Of a stretch of 64,000 nucleotides of DNA, positions 49,984 to 60,120 are shown piece by piece. The stretch comes from Saprospiraceae bacterium (lineage in GTDB: Bacteria > Bacteroidota > Bacteroidia > Chitinophagales > Saprospiraceae): positions 1-64,000 of the forward strand of contig JABDKX010000140.1 in assembly GCA_013001975.1 (NCBI GenBank). The letters run 5' to 3'. A program made the position numbers and the translations under genes. The notes beneath the pieces are model-generated. The model was not told the origin of the DNA and made no database searches. It worked only from the letters and a program-made list of their open reading frames with translations. How positions within the stretch are numbered: position 1 is the stretch's first letter; each line of letters starts with the position of its first letter.

Positions 49984-52900
49984 TTGATCAAAACAATAAT
50001 TTCAATTGCATTTTTTTGTTTTGTGCCATTTATTATAAATGCACAGCTTATAATTAAAACTGTAGGTGATAATAATACATCACCCTCAAATATTGTCGAT
50101 AATGTCTTTTTGGGTACTGGTGTTGAAGTAACAAATATTAATTATTTTGGTTCAGATTCAGCCATTGGCATTTTTGAAAATGGCAAAGAATTCATAGGGT
50201 TGAATCGAGGTATTGTACTATCTACTGGCCTGATCAGTTCGGTAAATCAAAATGCGGAGGCATTTGCAGATACAGGGATTCAAAATGATATGACAGAAGA
50301 TGAGGATCTGGAAGCATTAGCTGGAATAAATATAAATGATGTTGCAAAAGTTGAAATAAGTTTTATCCCAACTTCAGACACTTTAAACTTCAGATATGTT
50401 TTTGCTTCTGAGGAATACCCGCAATTTAATTGTGAACTGACAAATGATGCATTTGCATTTTTCATTGAAGGGCCCAATCCATCTGGTGGAAATTATAACT
50501 TTGAAAATTTAGCTTTAATTCCTGATCCAAATAACCTAGGCAACTTCCTTAATATTCCCGTGTCTATTAATACTGTAAATGATGGCACAAACTTATCAGG
50601 AGACTCAACGAATTGTAATTTAACTTTTGATCAATATTACAATAAAACACCTCAAAATTTACCTCCAGTTTTTAATGGCTACTTAGATGTCTTTATTGCA
50701 CAAGCCAATGTTATACCTTGTGAAGAATACACCATTAAAATTGTAATCGCAGATGGCAAAGATGATCAATTCGACTCTGCTGTATTTTTAGAAGAAAAGA
50801 GCTTTAGCACAAATAACTTGACTATTGCAAATAATAACCCTGGGCTGGATGGGGGGATTTCTGAAGGATGTCAAGATGGACAAATTACCTTGTCAATTAA
50901 TGGCATAAGAACAAATCAATATGTGATTGGTTTAAGAGCGCTTAGTGATTTAAATCTTGATCAAATCGCTATTCCTGGAATCGACTTTGTTGACCTTCCA
51001 CCTGAACTTATAATCCCTCAAGGAAGCAATAGTGCTGTTTTAGATTTAATTGCATTAACTGACGGTGAAATCGAAGACACGGAACTTATTTATATAGAAA
51101 TCACAACCGATGCTTGTAATGTTGATACGATTACAATTCCTATAACAGAAAACAGTTTAAGTAATTTAGAAATACCAGACACTATAAGTATTTGTTATAA
51201 TATTAAAGATACCATAAGAGCATCTTTTGGAGATGAAATGCCTTTGTCAGGAGTCAGGAAGTTTGTCAGTACATCTGCTCAAACAATTAACAGCACAGAT
51301 ACCATCGTTTCTTCAATTTTGGTTGATGGGCTTCAAAAAACAGATCTCACACCTGATATCATAAGTGAAATTTGCATTGACTCTTTGGTTCATACACAAC
51401 TTAACGACTTAAATATATTTATACAAGCACCACAGGGCCAATTATTAGAATTGTCTTCTAACAATGGTGACAGACCAGATAATGAAACGCAACAGGATAG
51501 CTTTATTAATACATGCTTTAATGTCAATGCTAATATTAATATAAATGGCGGAAACGCATTGATAGGACAAATGGATTTATCAAACACGACCTATACAGAA
51601 ACCTATTTGCCAGAAGGCACCTGGAATTCTTGGTTGATTCCCAACTCTTCTGTCTCTAATGGAATTTATAATCTAATCATCATTAATGAAAGCGGAATTT
51701 TTGAAGGTAAACTTCTCAGTTGGTCAATCGCTTTTGAATCAGAATATGATTTATCATATAATTGGTTTCCAACTAACGGTTTAATACCATGTGATTGCGA
51801 TTCTGTTATTTTTAAACTAAAAGATTCGCAGTATTATTATCTTTCGGTAACCGACAGTTATGGTTGCTCAAAACTTGATTCCACATGGATAGATGTTGAC
51901 CCATTGCCAATGACGCCTGATATTATTAGTTGTGAATCCAATTCTACTTCTACTGTCACTTTTTCATGGGAACCGACAGTAGACTATCATGAATATGAAA
52001 TTAGAATAAAGACAGCAAATCTTTGGATTCCTACAAATACAGGCGAAGTTAATTTGTATAATGGTTACCAAACCGAAGCCACCTTAGACAACGAATTTAT
52101 AATTAGTGGCCTTTTTCCAGAAGAAGAAATATTTGTCGTTTTTCACGCATTAAATGAAAATGGGTGTACCAGCAATTTTGACACTATATATTGTCAATCT
52201 CAACCGTGCCTGGGAAATATTCCAGTGATAGACAGTATTATTGTAGATCAACCTTTATGTGACAATATTACACGTGTCCCAGTTCGCATCTTTGCAACAG
52301 ATCCTGATATGCCATTGACATACAGAATCAATCTTAATAATGCTTATACGATTGAAAATACTACAGGAGTATTTGACCAAATTCCTCAAGGGACTTGGCC
52401 AGTTAGGATAATTGATAGCTCTGGTTGTGTTATTTTAGACAGCATCCGTGTTAATGACCCGCTACCCTTTTCATTCCAAACTCATGTTCAAAACATAGTA
52501 TGTCACAACGAAAGCAATGGGTCAATCTCGGTTACACCAAATGGGGTTTTCCCTCCTTTTACTTATTTATGGGATAACATCAATTCAACCGATAGTTTAA
52601 TAAACAATTTGCCTGCAAGCATTTATACAGTGACTGTTACAGATGGTGTGGGATGTACTGAAACTTTGACTTTCAACTTAGATAATCCAGATCCAATAAC
52701 TTATAATTATTTACAGGTTGATACGATAAATTGCTTAGGAACGAATCAAGGTTCTGCTTTTTTAAATGTCAATGGTGGTTGGGAGCCATATAATATTTTA
52801 TGGTCAGATGGTACTTCAGGACCAGAAGTTTTTAATCAGGGAATAGGAACTGCACATTTTACAATTACAGATTTTGAAGGATGCGCAATTTCAGACAGCA

Positions 52901-54861
52901 GTCTGATTGTGCAATTCGAAACATTCGATGTCAGCTCAACAACAAGTCCAATTGAGTGTTTTACCGATACTATTGGAGTAGCTAGTGTCGATGCAACAAA
53001 TGGTTTTCCTCCTTATCAATATAACTGGGATAATGGAGAAACAGGAAGCCAAGCCTTTGAGTTACATGCAGGAATAAATTTGGTTTCTGTAACTGATGAA
53101 GAAGGTTGTGTTGTCGTTCACGAAGTGTTAATAGATTCCCCAGAAAAATTAGAAATATATTTTTCACCAACTATTCCATCATGCATTGGCGCTAGTGACG
53201 GTGGTGTGGCAATAGAAATCACAGGTGGTATAGGCACACCATATGACATCAATTGGTTTGACGGCAGCTTTAGTACTAATGTACAAAACTTGGCTGCTGG
53301 AGAATACTGTGTCACTGTAACGGATGGTACAGGATGTGATGAAAGTGCTTGTTTTAACCTGCCAGATGCTCAACGAATAAATTTAAACGCCAATATTACA
53401 TTTGCAGATTGCTTTGGTAATTGTAACGGTGCAATATCCGTTAATCCATTTGGCGGAAGTGGATCATTCAATTATGCTTGGTCTGGACCCAATAACTTCA
53501 GCTCACTTTCAAAAGACATAGATAACCTTTGTGTAGGCACTTATTTCTTAACCGTATCAGAATCGGCTGAACCAAGTTGTTTTGAGGTTTTCGAATATGA
53601 GGTTGATCTGATAAGTGAATTACAAGCATTTATTCAAACAAATAGGTTTATATCATGTTTTGGTGGGAATGATGGTATATTATTAGCGGTTCCTTCAGGT
53701 GGCATTGCTGATTATGAATATGAATGGTCTTCAAATGTCATCAGTCAAAACGAAAATGCGGCGTTAAATTTAAGTGCAGGCATTTATGATCTCACCATTA
53801 CAGACGCCAATGGCTGCACAAATATTGCAAGTCAAACACTCGTAGAACCTGACAGTTTAACATTAAACTTTAGTAATGTTGATGTTATCTGCTTTGGTGA
53901 AAACTCAGGCAGCAGCATGCTAAATATAGAAGGAGGAACACCTGAGTATATCACCTTATGGGAAACGGGAGAAGAAACAACTTTTTTAAATAATTTACCC
54001 GCTGGTAATTATTCCGTAACTGTGACAGATCGGTTGGGATGTCAGACAATCGATAAAACATTAATCAATGAGCCGCCAGACAGTATTAAAATTATTCCTG
54101 AGATTAGTACTGTCACATGCTTTGATGGAAATGATGGCCAAATTTCTATTTTCACTGAAAATACAATAGAACCAGTAAGCTACAGTTTAGATAATATAGA
54201 TTATAAATTTGATAGAACTTTTGTAGGCTTATTTTCTGATTTTTATACAACTTACATTATTGATGATAATGGATGTACAGCAGAACTTGAAGTTTTTATT
54301 GATCAATCACCTCAATTGGAATTAGATCTGGGTCCATCAATTGTTGTCTTTTTTGGAGAAGAAGCCAATTTAAATGTCACAGTACAAAATAATAAAGGAG
54401 ATCTATCATATATCTGGAGTTCTCCTAATGGTGATATTGATTTTAGCTGTCAAGAATGTCCAAACCCTATTGTTTCAAATATTACAAGTTCTTTTGTTGC
54501 AAATGTCGTGGTTACAGATGAAAATGAATGTACTGGAAAACAGTCAATAAATATTTTTGTTGACCAAGAAGATCAAATTGATGTACCAAAAATATTTACT
54601 CCTAATAATGATAATATCAACGATAGACTCAATATTTTTGGAAGTCCCGATATCGTTATTTTATCATTTAAGGTCTATTCTAGAACTGGTAATTTGATTT
54701 TTGAAGGCAATAATATGGTACCTAACGATCTACAAAATGGATGGGATGGAACATTTAAAAATGAAATCGCCCCAAATGGCACTTACACTTGGACAGCTGA
54801 ATACCTCCTTGAAAATGGCACAACTGCTTTTAAATCTGATCAAACGACTCTCTTAAAATAA
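49984..54861 (+). CDS. Giant T9SS-secreted adhesin: choice-of-anchor L, P-domain-like segment, SprB-like repeats, type B C-terminal domain
   Basis: N-terminal …GIVLSTGLISSVN…FRYVFASEEYPQFNC; repeated CxGxxxGxxxxxxxGGxxPYxxxWxxG / AGxYxxTVTDxxGC units; C-terminal VPKIFTPNNDNINDRLNIFG…NGWDGTFKNEIAPNGTYTW. Confidence 0.93.
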   Translation: MIKTIISIAFFCFVPFIINAQLIIKTVGDNNTSPSNIVDNVFLGTGVEVTNINYFGSDSAIGIFENGKEFIGLNRGIVLSTGLISSVNQNAEAFADTGIQNDMTEDEDLEALAGININDVAKVEISFIPTSDTLNFRYVFASEEYPQFNCELTNDAFAFFIEGPNPSGGNYNFENLALIPDPNNLGNFLNIPVSINTVNDGTNLSGDSTNCNLTFDQYYNKTPQNLPPVFNGYLDVFIAQANVIPCEEYTIKIVIADGKDDQFDSAVFLEEKSFSTNNLTIANNNPGLDGGISEGCQDGQITLSINGIRTNQYVIGLRALSDLNLDQIAIPGIDFVDLPPELIIPQGSNSAVLDLIALTDGEIEDTELIYIEITTDACNVDTITIPITENSLSNLEIPDTISICYNIKDTIRASFGDEMPLSGVRKFVSTSAQTINSTDTIVSSILVDGLQKTDLTPDIISEICIDSLVHTQLNDLNIFIQAPQGQLLELSSNNGDRPDNETQQDSFINTCFNVNANININGGNALIGQMDLSNTTYTETYLPEGTWNSWLIPNSSVSNGIYNLIIINESGIFEGKLLSWSIAFESEYDLSYNWFPTNGLIPCDCDSVIFKLKDSQYYYLSVTDSYGCSKLDSTWIDVDPLPMTPDIISCESNSTSTVTFSWEPTVDYHEYEIRIKTANLWIPTNTGEVNLYNGYQTEATLDNEFIISGLFPEEEIFVVFHALNENGCTSNFDTIYCQSQPCLGNIPVIDSIIVDQPLCDNITRVPVRIFATDPDMPLTYRINLNNAYTIENTTGVFDQIPQGTWPVRIIDSSGCVILDSIRVNDPLPFSFQTHVQNIVCHNESNGSISVTPNGVFPPFTYLWDNINSTDSLINNLPASIYTVTVTDGVGCTETLTFNLDNPDPITYNYLQVDTINCLGTNQGSAFLNVNGGWEPYNILWSDGTSGPEVFNQGIGTAHFTITDFEGCAISDSSLIVQFETFDVSSTTSPIECFTDTIGVASVDATNGFPPYQYNWDNGETGSQAFELHAGINLVSVTDEEGCVVVHEVLIDSPEKLEIYFSPTIPSCIGASDGGVAIEITGGIGTPYDINWFDGSFSTNVQNLAAGEYCVTVTDGTGCDESACFNLPDAQRINLNANITFADCFGNCNGAISVNPFGGSGSFNYAWSGPNNFSSLSKDIDNLCVGTYFLTVSESAEPSCFEVFEYEVDLISELQAFIQTNRFISCFGGNDGILLAVPSGGIADYEYEWSSNVISQNENAALNLSAGIYDLTITDANGCTNIASQTLVEPDSLTLNFSNVDVICFGENSGSSMLNIEGGTPEYITLWETGEETTFLNNLPAGNYSVTVTDRLGCQTIDKTLINEPPDSIKIIPEISTVTCFDGNDGQISIFTENTIEPVSYSLDNIDYKFDRTFVGLFSDFYTTYIIDDNGCTAELEVFIDQSPQLELDLGPSIVVFFGEEANLNVTVQNNKGDLSYIWSSPNGDIDFSCQECPNPIVSNITSSFVANVVVTDENECTGKQSINIFVDQEDQIDVPKIFTPNNDNINDRLNIFGSPDIVILSFKVYSRTGNLIFEGNNMVPNDLQNGWDGTFKNEIAPNGTYTWTAEYLLENGTTAFKSDQTTLLK

Positions 54862-54925
54862 ATTACATATTATAATAATATGTAATATGTAATTCGTATC
54901 TTTAACGTTTATTTTACATTATCCT

Positions 54926-55963
54926 TTGAATTTTAAATCTCAAATATCATTCGTTTTAATCTTTTCAGCTTTATTTGTAAGCTTACATATTAAAGCACAG
55001 GATCCTTTTTTTTCATACACAAGTGAAGAGGATACTTATTTTAATCCGGCGAATTCATTCAATGCATTGTTAAGCACAACCAAGGCTAATTTTGATTTAC
55101 AATTTAGAGATCAATGGAGTTCAATTACCAGTAACAATACCTATGCAACAATTAGATTGCAGGGTGATTATAACATTTACCAATCAAATGAAGACAGTTG
55201 GAATGGAGGTCTTTTATTCCTATCTGATAATACGAATGAAGGATTTTACAAACAAACATCTGTCAGATTTATAATGTCATATACGCGCAGATTAACAGGC
55301 CGCAGTTTTACAAATACAAATGCACATTTTATCAGTGGCGGGTTTTCATATGGCTTTACTCAAACCAATATTGATTTCAATAGCTTGTGGTTCGGTCGTC
55401 AATTTGATACCAATTTGTTAATTATTGACCCCAGTATTTCATCAGGAGAAAATCTTAATACTGACAGCAATAAATTTAATGATTTAGCATTTGGTCTCAA
55501 GTGGATGTTTTTACCCAGCGATGAAAGCCTTTACAGTGCAAGTTTGGGATTTGACCATATTAACAAGCCATCTAACAGTAATAATTCCTCCGCAATTACA
55601 TTATCGACGCGTATCAATTTACAATTATATGCTAAGATGCCTATTGATGATTTGTTATCCCATGAAGCAAAAATAACTTTGATTTCTCAAGAGCCATTTT
55701 ATCAAATTGTACCATCTTATCAATTAAGCGTTGGTATTGATAATTTAGAAAATGACCTAGCTGTGGGTGTCGGCATAGGAAGCAGATTGGTCAATGCAGC
55801 AAACGGTTTAGGAATGGATGCTGTTATTTTCAATGTCGGACTCTCTGCTGATAATTGGAATATGAATTTTAGTTTCGATTTAACAATGTCAAACCTGAAT
55901 ACTTATGTCAATGGCAATGGTGCAATAGAACTTACGCTGGGATATAGGATATTGAATGACTAA
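54926..55963 (+). CDS. PorP/SprF-family type IX secretion membrane protein
   Basis: QDPFFSYTSEEDTYFNPANSFN; FNDLAFGLKWMF; directly downstream of a type B CTD adhesin. Confidence 0.9.
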   Translation: MNFKSQISFVLIFSALFVSLHIKAQDPFFSYTSEEDTYFNPANSFNALLSTTKANFDLQFRDQWSSITSNNTYATIRLQGDYNIYQSNEDSWNGGLLFLSDNTNEGFYKQTSVRFIMSYTRRLTGRSFTNTNAHFISGGFSYGFTQTNIDFNSLWFGRQFDTNLLIIDPSISSGENLNTDSNKFNDLAFGLKWMFLPSDESLYSASLGFDHINKPSNSNNSSAITLSTRINLQLYAKMPIDDLLSHEAKITLISQEPFYQIVPSYQLSVGIDNLENDLAVGVGIGSRLVNAANGLGMDAVIFNVGLSADNWNMNFSFDLTMSNLNTYVNGNGAIELTLGYRILND

Positions 55964-56022
55964 GCGCTTCCATTCGTTAATTATTATTTTTTATATTATT
56001 TTGGGCTAACAATTTTTATGAA

Positions 56023-56790
56023 TTGATGCTACTCAAGCCATTCTTATATCTTATTGCATTCATTCGTGCAATTCTATTGATAATACCAATGGCCATTTTT
56101 TTAGGCGCCTACTCAATATTGTCAAGTTTCCTATTTAAAAATACGGTTGATCGTGCATTTGCTCTTCGACGGTTATATGTTCGATATGCATGTTTTGTGA
56201 TGGGCATCATCATTGAAAAAGAAGGTAATCCCACTGTCAAACCAGCAGTCTATGTTTCAAATCATCGCAGTTTATCTGATCCATTAATTACAAGTCCTTT
56301 TCTCAATGCTTTTATAATTGCTAAAGCAGAGGTAGAAAATATTCCTTTGATTTCTACAGGTGCAAAATTGACAGGGATATTATTTGTAGAGAGAGAAAGT
56401 AAAGATAGTCGGTCTGCTGTCAGAGAAAAAATGGTTGAAACATTGGAAGAAGGCCAAAATGTGTTGGTTTACCCAGAAGGAACAGTAAATCATTTGAAAA
56501 CACCACTACCATATCGACCCGGCACCTTTAAAACTGCAGCTAAAATGGGTCTACCAGTCATACCGATCGTTTTAGAATATAAACATGAAAAAGATTTGTG
56601 GTATAACAGACAAATGGTAAGCCATTTTTTCCATCAGTTTGGATGGCCACTAACTAAGGCCAAACTTGCATTTGGTCCACCTATCTCAAACACTGATGGT
56701 GAACTTTTAAAAAAAGAAGTAGAAGTTTGGACTATCAATAAAATAAATGAAATGCACTCAAATTGGAAAAGTGTTTTCTCAAATCAGTAA
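56023..56790 (+). CDS. plsC: 1-acyl-sn-glycerol-3-phosphate acyltransferase
   Basis: VSNHRSLSDPLI (HxxxxD-type), ILFVERESKDSR, VLVYPEGTVNH. Confidence 0.9.
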   Translation: MMLLKPFLYLIAFIRAILLIIPMAIFLGAYSILSSFLFKNTVDRAFALRRLYVRYACFVMGIIIEKEGNPTVKPAVYVSNHRSLSDPLITSPFLNAFIIAKAEVENIPLISTGAKLTGILFVERESKDSRSAVREKMVETLEEGQNVLVYPEGTVNHLKTPLPYRPGTFKTAAKMGLPVIPIVLEYKHEKDLWYNRQMVSHFFHQFGWPLTKAKLAFGPPISNTDGELLKKEVEVWTINKINEMHSNWKSVFSNQ

Positions 56791-56796
56791 GGCTAT

Positions 56797-57171
56797 CTAT
56801 TTATCGCTGATAAATTTTAACGATAATGAATTTACGCAATGTCTGGTGTTCTTTTCAGTCAACCTTTCTCCTTCAAAAACATGTCCTAAGTGACCATCAC
56901 AATTGTTACATACTATTTCAATTCTTCGGCCATCAGCGTCAGGAACTCTTTTAACAGCACCTTCAATCTCGTCATCAAAAGCAGGCCATCCACACCCTGA
57001 ATTAAATTTATCCTTGGAACGATATAATGAAGCATCACACTTTCTGCACTTGTAAGTACCACTTAAATAATGATCATTATATTCTCCTGTAAACGGTCTT
57101 TCTGTCCCTTTATTTTCAATGACAGCTGCTTCTTCTGGTGTGAGGTCATTAAACTTTTTCTCGTTCATCAT
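56797..57171 (-). CDS. msrB: Peptide-methionine (R)-S-oxide reductase
   Basis: CRKCDASLYRSKDKFNSGCGWPAFDDEI; CNNCDGHLGHVF; RHCVNSLSL catalytic Cys. Confidence 0.95.
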   Translation of the reverse strand: MMNEKKFNDLTPEEAAVIENKGTERPFTGEYNDHYLSGTYKCRKCDASLYRSKDKFNSGCGWPAFDDEIEGAVKRVPDADGRRIEIVCNNCDGHLGHVFEGERLTEKNTRHCVNSLSLKFISDK

Positions 57172-57739
57172 TTAATAAGTGTTTGAATTTTTCTTTTACT
57201 TTATTCACTTTAGGTTCTATAATTATTCTACAATAACCTTGCTCCTGATTATTATTAAAATAATCTTGATGATAATCTTCAGCTGGATAAAACTTACTAG
57301 CAGATTTTACTTCTGTAACAATATTATTATCCCAAATTTCTGCGGCTTCATTTTGAATAAAACTTTTAGACATTTCTTTTTGATCATCGGAGGTCGCATA
57401 AATGCCTGACCTGTATTGAGTACCAATATCATTGCCTTGCCTATTTAAAGTTGTCGGATCATGACTTGTAAAAAATACATAAAGCAAGTTTTTCAAGGTA
57501 ATGATGTTCGGATCAAACGATATTTCTACGACTTCATTATGCCCAGAAAAGCCAGTACAAACATCTCTGTATGTTGGATTTACAAGATGTCCATCCATAA
57601 ATCCTGATACAACGCTTTTTACACCTTTTAAATTTTGAAAGACTGCTTCTACACACCAAAAACATCCTCCTCCTAAATAAATTTTCTCTAAATTATCCAT
57701 ATTAATATATGAAATAACCAATGCTATGGTTTTGTTCAA
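57149..57739 (-). CDS. msrA: Peptide-methionine (S)-S-oxide reductase
   Basis: YLGGGCFWCVEAVF; GHNEVVEISFDP; DIGTQYRSGIYA. Real start probably the internal ATG at 57700 (MDNLEKIYLGG). Confidence 0.95.
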   Translation of the reverse strand: MNKTIALVISYINMDNLEKIYLGGGCFWCVEAVFQNLKGVKSVVSGFMDGHLVNPTYRDVCTGFSGHNEVVEISFDPNIITLKNLLYVFFTSHDPTTLNRQGNDIGTQYRSGIYATSDDQKEMSKSFIQNEAAEIWDNNIVTEVKSASKFYPAEDYHQDYFNNNQEQGYCRIIIEPKVNKVKEKFKHLLNDEREKV

Positions 57740-57777
57740 TTTCGTACTAAAATTAATCAGATTTCTTTAATAAAAAA

Positions 57778-57799
57778 GAGCTGTAATAAATTACAGCTC
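57778..57799 (-). terminator. Intrinsic terminator (minus strand) downstream of the HhH gene
   Basis: Perfect GAGCTGTAAT-AA-ATTACAGCTC repeat; minus strand followed by TTTTTTATT. Confidence 0.8.
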
Positions 57800-57826
57800 C
57801 TCATTTTTAGTTAGTTAATATTATTA

Positions 57827-59044
57827 TTAATTGGGGTTTCTTCCTCCGTCTAGATAATTTTGATATTTTTCTAATCCATCCCAATCTGCATTTGCAGCAT
57901 ACTCAGCTTGTTTTGGCCAAGATCCTGGATCTGCTAATTGATATCTTGGTCCTGCAGCTTCTAGAATTCCATTCAAGCGCTCTACAGATGTTTGTGACAA
58001 AGCTCTCCAAGTATTAATTCCTGCGTCATGTAAAAGACCTTCAATTTTAGGACCGATGCCTTCAATTGCTTTCAAGTCATCTTGCTTATAACCTTTTAAA
58101 ATACCTAATTTTATAAATAGTTTTTCAGCCTTAGATTCCGACCCATCTGATTTTTGCGTTGCTATTAGACCATCAAAATTCCTATCTGCCGCAAGTGCAG
58201 CTTGTTCAGCCCAATTAGATGGATCAATTATCTTGTATTTATCACCATAACCATCAAGTATAGCTCTTAAATCACTCTCAGAGTTCCTCGACAACATTGC
58301 CAAAGTCGATATGCCATTTTCCTTTAAAACAGATTCCATTTTTGGTCCTATACCTTCAATGATCTGAAAATTATCAGATTTTACTTTAGCATACTTATCA
58401 GCATCACCCACACTGCCTCCTTGACTTCCACTATCACTTCCAGAAAATTGATTTGAAACAACGGCACCCAATCCTGCTCCTGATAATCCAGATGTAAATG
58501 AAGCTATATTACTTTTATCATCACCACCTGAATCATCACCGCTAGAATCATCACCGCCAGAATCATCAATTCCTGAATCATCACCGCTAGATTCATCACT
58601 TCCTGAATCATCACCGCCTTCTATATATGATCCAGAGTCGGCATTTGCATCCAAGCCTGAAACAATACCTGCATCAATATTTGTATCTAAATCAGCATCA
58701 GCATCAGAAATGCCCAAATTTAAATCAACATCGCCCACTTCTGAATCAGCACTTAATGCCTTCAACTCATCAAATGAAGCTTCTAATTCTTTATACCGTC
58801 CTTCACAAAGTGCCAGATCTCCTTTTAACCTAGAATTTTCTTTTCCACAATTTAAAAGTTCCTCCTCTAATCTTGCAATTTCTTTTCTAAGATCAGCAGC
58901 TGTGGCTTCCATGTCATGAAACATTTTTTTCCACTTTGACCAAATAGCCCACCCTAAAGCAAGCCCTAATAAAAATGGTAGAAGCCAAGCTAACCACCAG
59001 TATTCACAAAAATTAAATATATTTAGCATTAACATAATTATCAT
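57827..59044 (-). CDS. Membrane-anchored protein with coiled coil, D/S/G-rich linker and two helix-hairpin-helix units
   Basis: N-terminal TM LAWLLPFLLGLALGWAIWSKW; heptad-like region; IEGIGPKMESVLKENGI and IEGIGPKIEGLLHDAGI HhH motifs. ATG at 59044 is preferred over the 59113 start because it avoids the 65-bp overlap with the ompA-like gene. Confidence 0.85.
   Translation of the reverse strand: MIIMLMLNIFNFCEYWWLAWLLPFLLGLALGWAIWSKWKKMFHDMEATAADLRKEIARLEEELLNCGKENSRLKGDLALCEGRYKELEASFDELKALSADSEVGDVDLNLGISDADADLDTNIDAGIVSGLDANADSGSYIEGGDDSGSDESSGDDSGIDDSGGDDSSGDDSGGDDKSNIASFTSGLSGAGLGAVVSNQFSGSDSGSQGGSVGDADKYAKVKSDNFQIIEGIGPKMESVLKENGISTLAMLSRNSESDLRAILDGYGDKYKIIDPSNWAEQAALAADRNFDGLIATQKSDGSESKAEKLFIKLGILKGYKQDDLKAIEGIGPKIEGLLHDAGINTWRALSQTSVERLNGILEAAGPRYQLADPGSWPKQAEYAANADWDGLEKYQNYLDGGRNPN
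58515..58619. repeat. 15-bp tandem repeat (about 7 copies) encoding the D/S/G linker
   Basis: Units GAATCATCACCGCTA / GAATCATCACCGCCA / GAATCATCAATTCCT / GAATCATCACCGCTA / GATTCATCACTTCCT / GAATCATCACCGCCT read directly from the + strand. Confidence 0.85.
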
Positions 59045-59048
59045 TTTA

Positions 59049-59858
59049 TTATTTAACAATCTGAAGTTCTGTTCTTCTATTCTTTGCTCTTCCTTCTTCA
59101 GTTTTATTATCACCTATTGGTTGACGTTCACCTTTAGATCTTATCATTATTTTATTTGGATTAACACCCCTTCTAATAAGATAATTTGATATAGCAGTCG
59201 CACGCTTTTCACCAAGTTCCATATTAAAAGCATCTGAATCAACATTATCAGTATGCCCCGTCAACCTAACTTTTTCACCTGAAGCAACAACGCGTTTTGC
59301 AACATCATTTAAGTAGGCTTCAATTTCCTTGTCGGCTATTTGTTTAGTAGAATTAAATGGAAAATAAATAAGCGTACGATCATCGATTTCCTTTATCTTT
59401 TTTGTATTTTTTAAATAGCGAAAAGCAATAAGGTTATTTAATTCTTCTTGAAGGCATTCATCCCCTTTGTTGCCACTTGACAATTTTACTCTATCAGATT
59501 CAAGGTTTTCAAAAAGCTTAAGTACGTTTTTTGCTCTTGCCATTCCTAAGTCCGTATCCCCAGAGAAAGATTCATCTTTTGAGTAAAGCCCTTGAATTTG
59601 CAATTGGCTATCATCTGAGAGATTACTTACCAACGAATCTCTAAAAGCTACCCAAGCTGGTTCTGCATTTGGTTGAGCATCAGAGCAAGCAAACTTTAAA
59701 GGAGTTAGCTTTTTGACAACTCGTTTTTCTATTGGTGTCACAGCTTCAATTTCAGAAACAGGGGCTCCCCCATTTCCATTTGCACAACATTTATCTTTAC
59801 AAAACCAATAAAAAATTCCAAGCAAGACCCACAGCACAATAATTAGTATTACACGCAT
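59049..59858 (-). CDS. OmpA-family peptidoglycan-binding protein
   Basis: LTGHTDNVDSDAFNMELGEKRATAISNYLIRRGVNPNKIMIRSKGERQPIGDNKTEEGRAKNRRTELQIVK. Confidence 0.92.
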   Translation of the reverse strand: MRVILIIVLWVLLGIFYWFCKDKCCANGNGGAPVSEIEAVTPIEKRVVKKLTPLKFACSDAQPNAEPAWVAFRDSLVSNLSDDSQLQIQGLYSKDESFSGDTDLGMARAKNVLKLFENLESDRVKLSSGNKGDECLQEELNNLIAFRYLKNTKKIKEIDDRTLIYFPFNSTKQIADKEIEAYLNDVAKRVVASGEKVRLTGHTDNVDSDAFNMELGEKRATAISNYLIRRGVNPNKIMIRSKGERQPIGDNKTEEGRAKNRRTELQIVK

Positions 59859-60120
59859 AGTCCGGTTTGTATTTAAATTAAAAAATTAATATTCGGAATA
59901 ATTCTAAGGATTATTGCATCACAGCAATATTTTATTTGTCCAAATTGATTATATAGGATGTGAACAGCAACTTACTGATTAAATATACAAATAAATGCTT
60001 CTTTTATAGAGTTTATGCAAAATAATTAATAGGCTCACTTATCTCATAAAATAAATTCATGCACCAAATAGATTAATGTAATACCTTTAGATTTCATACC
60101 GGAAGTTCTAATTATAGAAC

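Noticed and set aside
57179-57409. 76-aa hydrophobic plus-strand ORF over msrA
   Set aside because: F/I/L-rich antisense translation of an AT-rich msrA segment.
58515-58619. Possible CRISPR-like array
   Set aside because: Repeat period is 15 bp with no spacers, and it lies in frame inside a CDS as a D/S/G linker.
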